NCBI GenBank assembly: GCA_964654155.1 | Contig: CAZZGL010000054.1 | Coordinates: forward strand, 1-8,561 | Reading direction: 5' to 3' | Length of the DNA: 8,561 nucleotides | Origin: CAG-826 sp964654155 | GTDB lineage: Bacteria > Bacillota_I > Bacilli_A > RFN20 > CAG-826 | Part shown: piece after piece, positions 6,089 to 8,561 of the stretch | How positions within the stretch are numbered: position 1 is the first letter of the stretch | How the letters are laid out: every line of letters starts with the position of its first letter | Position numbers and translations under genes: made by a program | Notes under the pieces: model-generated | The model's input: the letters and a program-made list of their open reading frames with translations, nothing else | Told to the model about the DNA's origin: nothing | Database searches by the model: none

Positions 6089-7777
6089 ATGAAAAATGTT
6101 GTTTCTGTAGGTTATATTGGATATGAATCTAATGAAAAAATGAAAGAAAGATTGTTAAAACATTCGTTATTTGAAAATCAAGAGATTGAAGTTATATCTG
6201 CAAGGGATTTAAGTGAATTAGTATACTATTATCGTAATAAAAAGATTGATTATTTAATTGTTCCTTCTCGAAATAAGAATGATGATATAAATGTTGTATT
6301 AATTCAGTTAATTAGTGAGTTAAACACTTTAGGGTTAATTGAAATAGGTAATATAGATGGTAGTATAAATTTTAATTCTAAATCAAGCAATGATAATCCA
6401 ATAGATTCCTCTACAGAAATCTGTTCTTTTGATAATAAATATGGTATTCACACTATTTATAATGAAGGAGAAAATGGAGAAAGCGAAAGCATTGAATATA
6501 AAATCTTTAAAAGAAATACTTATAAAGTTAAATTATGGGATAAGATTCAAATAATGTTATTTGCAAATAATACTTTTAGATTGGTTATTAATATCTTATC
6601 GGTTTTATCGACAATCGCTTTATTTATTATCCTTATTTTGCTGGATAATGTTGATGATATCATTGAAGTAATAATGACCGCGTTTACATTAATGTTACAA
6701 TTATTATTAGGATTAACTAAGTCAGCAGAATCAGCAGAAAGAAAGTTAATTACGGGTTATTGGATTTATTATTCTTTTATTGATTCAAGTAATACAGTAG
6801 GCGTAACACCACGTGGATTTAAAACTCGTTTGGTGGAAATATCTAACGAAGAAGGAGAATTGGCTTTTAAATGTTATTTTGAAGGAGAAGATACGCTGTT
6901 TTTTTCTACAAAACAAATAGCGTTTAATTATGATAATAATACGCGGATTGGAAGTGGATTTTATACTTACGCCACAAATATATCTAATAAACAGGCTAAA
7001 AGAGCGGAAGGAACTTGTCGATTTGAAGGAATCGCTTTGAATAATATGCCAATTATGATGATGGATGGGTGGTTTTTTAGTCGAGGGACTTCTTTAACAG
7101 GAACAGTTAAGTTTTTCCGAGTAAGTAAAGAGGACTTCTTATCTTTACAACAATCGATTGGAAATGCATCTTTAGATGATAATGATACAAAAGTTGTCGT
7201 TGGTGTCTTTGGATTTGAATATTCTAATACCGATTTAGCGTATAAACTGCATTTAAAACAAGAATTAATGCAAGTTGAAAATTTAGAAAATAAAAATCTA
7301 ATACCACATTATTTTCATACTTTAGAAGAAATGAAAAGAGCTTTAGATGCTAGAGTTATTGATTATGCGATTGTGCCATTAATTAATAGAGGTAAACTCA
7401 TCACTAAAAATAACTTATTTTCAAATAGTGATAAATATTTACCAGTTTGTGATGAAGAAATAGAAATTAAATATGTTTTAGCGGCAAATGATGAAAATAT
7501 TGTTTTAGATAATAACACGATTTTTTATGGACATATAGAATCATTAAAACAATGTCGGAATTTTATTAAAGATAATCCTACTTTAGAAGTTTCATCATCT
7601 TCTTATGGAGCATTAAAACTTGCCAAAGAAGAAAAGAAAAATGCCGTTTGTATTGTTAATAAAAGTGCCGCTTTAGAATATGGATTATATATTGTTAGTA
7701 ACAATGGGGTTGAAATTGATCCATATTTAGAAGCTGAAGTTAATAAAACGACATTTGTTGTTTATAAGAATAAATAA
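6089..7777 (+). CDS. Two-helix membrane protein with paired prephenate-dehydratase-like domains and a beta-rich central domain
   Basis: A 562-residue protein I do not recognise as a named family. Residues 4-95 look like the first half of a prephenate dehydratase (PDT) fold (VGYIGYES near 7-14, KKIDYLIVPS at 51-60). Residues about 163-185 and 189-210 are two membrane helices with an acidic loop (DNVDD) between them and basic flanks, predicting both ends in the cytosol. Residues about 220-346 are beta-rich, starting with GYWIYYS and including AEGTCRFEG, DGWFFSRGTSLTGTVKFFRV. Residues 368-561 match a full PDT-like domain: VGVFGFEYSNTDLA, ALDARVIDYAIVPLINRG (418-435), GHIESLKQCRNFI (481-493), NKSAALEYGLYIV (524-536), NKTTFVVY (552-559). 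The PDT signature TRF is TTF here (554-556), and no ACT domain follows, so enzyme activity is doubtful and ligand sensing is more likely (inference). GGAGG seven bases before ATG 6089 fixes the start. Its stop lies one base from that of the convergent folT. Confidence 0.75.
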   Translation: MKNVVSVGYIGYESNEKMKERLLKHSLFENQEIEVISARDLSELVYYYRNKKIDYLIVPSRNKNDDINVVLIQLISELNTLGLIEIGNIDGSINFNSKSSNDNPIDSSTEICSFDNKYGIHTIYNEGENGESESIEYKIFKRNTYKVKLWDKIQIMLFANNTFRLVINILSVLSTIALFIILILLDNVDDIIEVIMTAFTLMLQLLLGLTKSAESAERKLITGYWIYYSFIDSSNTVGVTPRGFKTRLVEISNEEGELAFKCYFEGEDTLFFSTKQIAFNYDNNTRIGSGFYTYATNISNKQAKRAEGTCRFEGIALNNMPIMMMDGWFFSRGTSLTGTVKFFRVSKEDFLSLQQSIGNASLDDNDTKVVVGVFGFEYSNTDLAYKLHLKQELMQVENLENKNLIPHYFHTLEEMKRALDARVIDYAIVPLINRGKLITKNNLFSNSDKYLPVCDEEIEIKYVLAANDENIVLDNNTIFYGHIESLKQCRNFIKDNPTLEVSSSSYGALKLAKEEKKNAVCIVNKSAALEYGLYIVSNNGVEIDPYLEAEVNKTTFVVYKNK

Positions 7778-7778
7778 A

Positions 7779-8300
7779 TTATTTTATTAATGTTTTAATT
7801 CTAGGCAGAATTTCTTGAATTAAAACGCTATAAACAATAGCAAGTAATATTGAATTAATCATTCTTATGCTAAGTTGCGCAATAACATATGGTGTAGGAT
7901 AGTGATAGATTAATCCATCTAGATATAAAGCAAGAGTATTTGTTAAAGTTACAATAATTGAAGTTAGAATCACTGTTAGAATTATATATCTTGGTGATTC
8001 TTTTTTCTTAAAGGCATTATGGAATAATAACCCGCTTATGAAGCCCCACATCATTGGCGCTAAAATCCATATAGGAGTGGTAATTGATATTCCATAAGTC
8101 AAAAATTGACTTAATATTCCACTTACTAAACCGGTAAGTAGTCCTACATATGGGCCAAATAGTATTCCAGAAAATAAAAGTGGAAAACCATAAAGAGTGT
8201 ATTTAGTTGATTCTGTTCTTACACTTAGAACATCAAGAATGAGTGATAAAGCCGCGAAGGAACTTGCTAGACTTATATCTTTGATACTATATTTTTTCAT
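7779..8300 (-). CDS. folT: Folate-family ECF transporter substrate-binding (S) component
   Basis: A 173-residue, very hydrophobic protein with about six membrane segments (roughly 10-28, 36-50, 52-70, 75-93, 104-126, 139-162), typical of the S component of energy-coupling factor vitamin transporters. The pattern GFPLLFSGILFGPYVGLLTGLVSGILSQFLTYG followed by TPIWILAPMMWGFISGLL (residues 75-92 area) and the C-terminal RMINSILLAIVYSVLIQEILP fits the FolT group. Folate specificity is inferred mainly from the THF riboswitch in its leader. S components capture the vitamin and need the EcfA/EcfA'/EcfT module, whose genes are not in this window. ATG at 8300 has AGGAGG nine bases upstream, separated by a seven-T run. 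Expression is expected to be shut off when THF is plentiful. It is monocistronic within the window and converges on the preceding gene with one intervening base. Confidence 0.88.
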   Translation of the reverse strand: MKKYSIKDISLASSFAALSLILDVLSVRTESTKYTLYGFPLLFSGILFGPYVGLLTGLVSGILSQFLTYGISITTPIWILAPMMWGFISGLLFHNAFKKKESPRYIILTVILTSIIVTLTNTLALYLDGLIYHYPTPYVIAQLSIRMINSILLAIVYSVLIQEILPRIKTLIK

Positions 8301-8334
8301 AAAAAAAGACCTCCTAATTAAATATAGTGAGGTC
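8301..8334 (-). terminator. folT leader terminator that also buries the Shine-Dalgarno site
   Basis: Read on the minus strand, GACCTC (8334-8329) pairs with GAGGTC (8313-8308), extendable by CTA/TAG with one bulged A, and seven T residues follow at once (8307-8301) before the ATG. The 3' arm contains most of the folT AGGAGG. The same hairpin could therefore act as an intrinsic terminator and, in any read-through transcript, as a sequester of the ribosome binding site. Confidence 0.75.
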
Positions 8335-8352
8335 CGCCTCTTAACAGCGGAC
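8332..8352 (-). promoter_or_regulatory. Anti-terminator hairpin of the THF riboswitch
   Basis: On the minus strand GTCCGC (8352-8347) pairs perfectly with GCGGAC (8337-8332) across a nine-base loop. The 5' arm overlaps the aptamer's pseudoknot strand (8353-8349) and P1, while the 3' arm shares three bases (8334-8332) with the terminator/sequester stem. The two states are therefore mutually exclusive: without ligand this hairpin forms and folT is expressed; with ligand the aptamer keeps the 5' arm and the terminator forms. Confidence 0.72.
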
Positions 8353-8437
8353 GCGTTTAGAAACCGCTATTACAAGTAATATTCGTTCTACTCCAACATC
8401 CCATGAGCAAACACTTAACGCTTCTAAACTACTCTGT
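8344..8437 (-). promoter_or_regulatory. Tetrahydrofolate (THF-I) riboswitch aptamer
   Basis: On the minus strand the conserved blocks of the THF riboswitch occur in order: AGAGTAG, GCGTTAAGTG (8421-8412), GGGATG, ACGAA, AGCGGT, and TCCGCT at the 3' end. Helices that can be drawn by eye: P1 ACAG (8437-8434) with CTGT (8347-8344); P2 GTTTAGAA (8429-8422) with TTCTAAAC (8362-8355), eight perfect pairs; a hairpin TATTA-CTTG-TAATA (8381-8368). The expected long-range pseudoknot is kept between GGATG (8401-8397) and CGTCC (8353-8349), with one G-U wobble. The RNA binds reduced folates in the cytosol and in known cases lowers expression of folate uptake or synthesis genes; here it controls folT. Confidence 0.95.
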
Positions 8438-8444
8438 GGCTTTA

Positions 8445-8472
8445 ATTATAATTACATTTGTAGGATATGCAA
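8445..8472 (-). promoter_or_regulatory. Sigma-A promoter of folT
   Basis: On the minus strand TTGCAT (8472-8467) and a perfect TATAAT (8450-8445) are separated by 16 bp. Transcription would start near 8439-8438, just before the P1 helix of the THF riboswitch, exactly where a riboswitch leader should begin. Confidence 0.82.
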
Positions 8473-8516
8473 GAAAAATTTATTAAAACAATTATAAGCT
8501 GATATTTGTTAATTGA

Positions 8517-8561
8517 AAAAGTAAATGCAACAATAAGTTCGCGCGCGTCAACTTTACTTTT
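8517..8561. repeat. Inverted repeat around a CGCGCGCG core at the window edge
   Basis: Nine-base arms AAAAGTAAA (8517-8525) and TTTACTTTT (8553-8561) are perfect inverted copies. Inside them lies a second inverted pair, AAGTT (8535-8539) and AACTT (8550-8554), flanking CGCGCGCG (8540-8547) plus TC. The two pairs share bases 8553-8554. The outer arms may continue beyond the window. It could be a regulatory palindrome or terminator belonging to the next gene outside the window, or part of that gene; the sequence alone does not decide. Confidence 0.45.

Noticed and set aside
8197..8379. Open frame of 60 codons on the plus strand across the folT start and riboswitch
   Set aside because: It is antisense to folT and to the conserved riboswitch, has no ribosome binding site and its product resembles nothing known.

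Overview
The window comes from an AT-rich bacterium of the Firmicutes/Mollicutes type. Evidence: strongly A/T-biased coding DNA, AGGAGG-type ribosome binding sites, the gene order secG-rnr-smpB that is common in low-GC Gram-positives, and a tetrahydrofolate (THF) riboswitch in front of an ECF-transporter folate gene. Tryptophan is encoded by TGG and every gene ends in TAA, so nothing points to the mycoplasma code. A Bacilli/Erysipelotrichia or early-branching Mollicutes-like lineage fits; I cannot name the species.

Left half (1-3237), conserved housekeeping. An AT-rich leader with a likely promoter precedes secG (SecYEG translocon subunit), which ends in a clear intrinsic terminator. Then come rnr (RNase R, complete with all domains and catalytic aspartates) and, behind its own promoter, smpB (tmRNA partner). 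RNase R and SmpB work together in trans-translation and decay of non-stop mRNA. No tmRNA gene is visible here.

Middle (3269-7777), lineage-specific pair. Two large genes follow smpB on the same strand with gaps of about 30 nt and no convincing terminator, so they probably form one transcription unit with it. The first encodes a 929-residue VanZ-family membrane protein with about 640-750 residues of Ig-like (BIG2-type) repeats in the extracellular loop between the first membrane segment and the rest of the VanZ domain. The second encodes a 562-residue protein of unusual make-up: a half-copy of a prephenate-dehydratase-like domain, a two-helix membrane hairpin, a beta-rich domain resembling small membrane-tethered beta-barrels, and a complete but catalytically altered prephenate-dehydratase-like domain. 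This second gene is the best candidate for something undescribed.

Right end (7779-8561), folate uptake on the minus strand. folT converges on the 562-residue gene with one base between the stop codons. Its leader holds a good sigma-A promoter, a complete THF-I riboswitch and an expression platform in which an anti-terminator competes with a hairpin that is both a U-tract terminator and a Shine-Dalgarno sequester. The last 45 bases hold an inverted repeat around a CGCGCGCG core, conspicuous in this AT-rich DNA.
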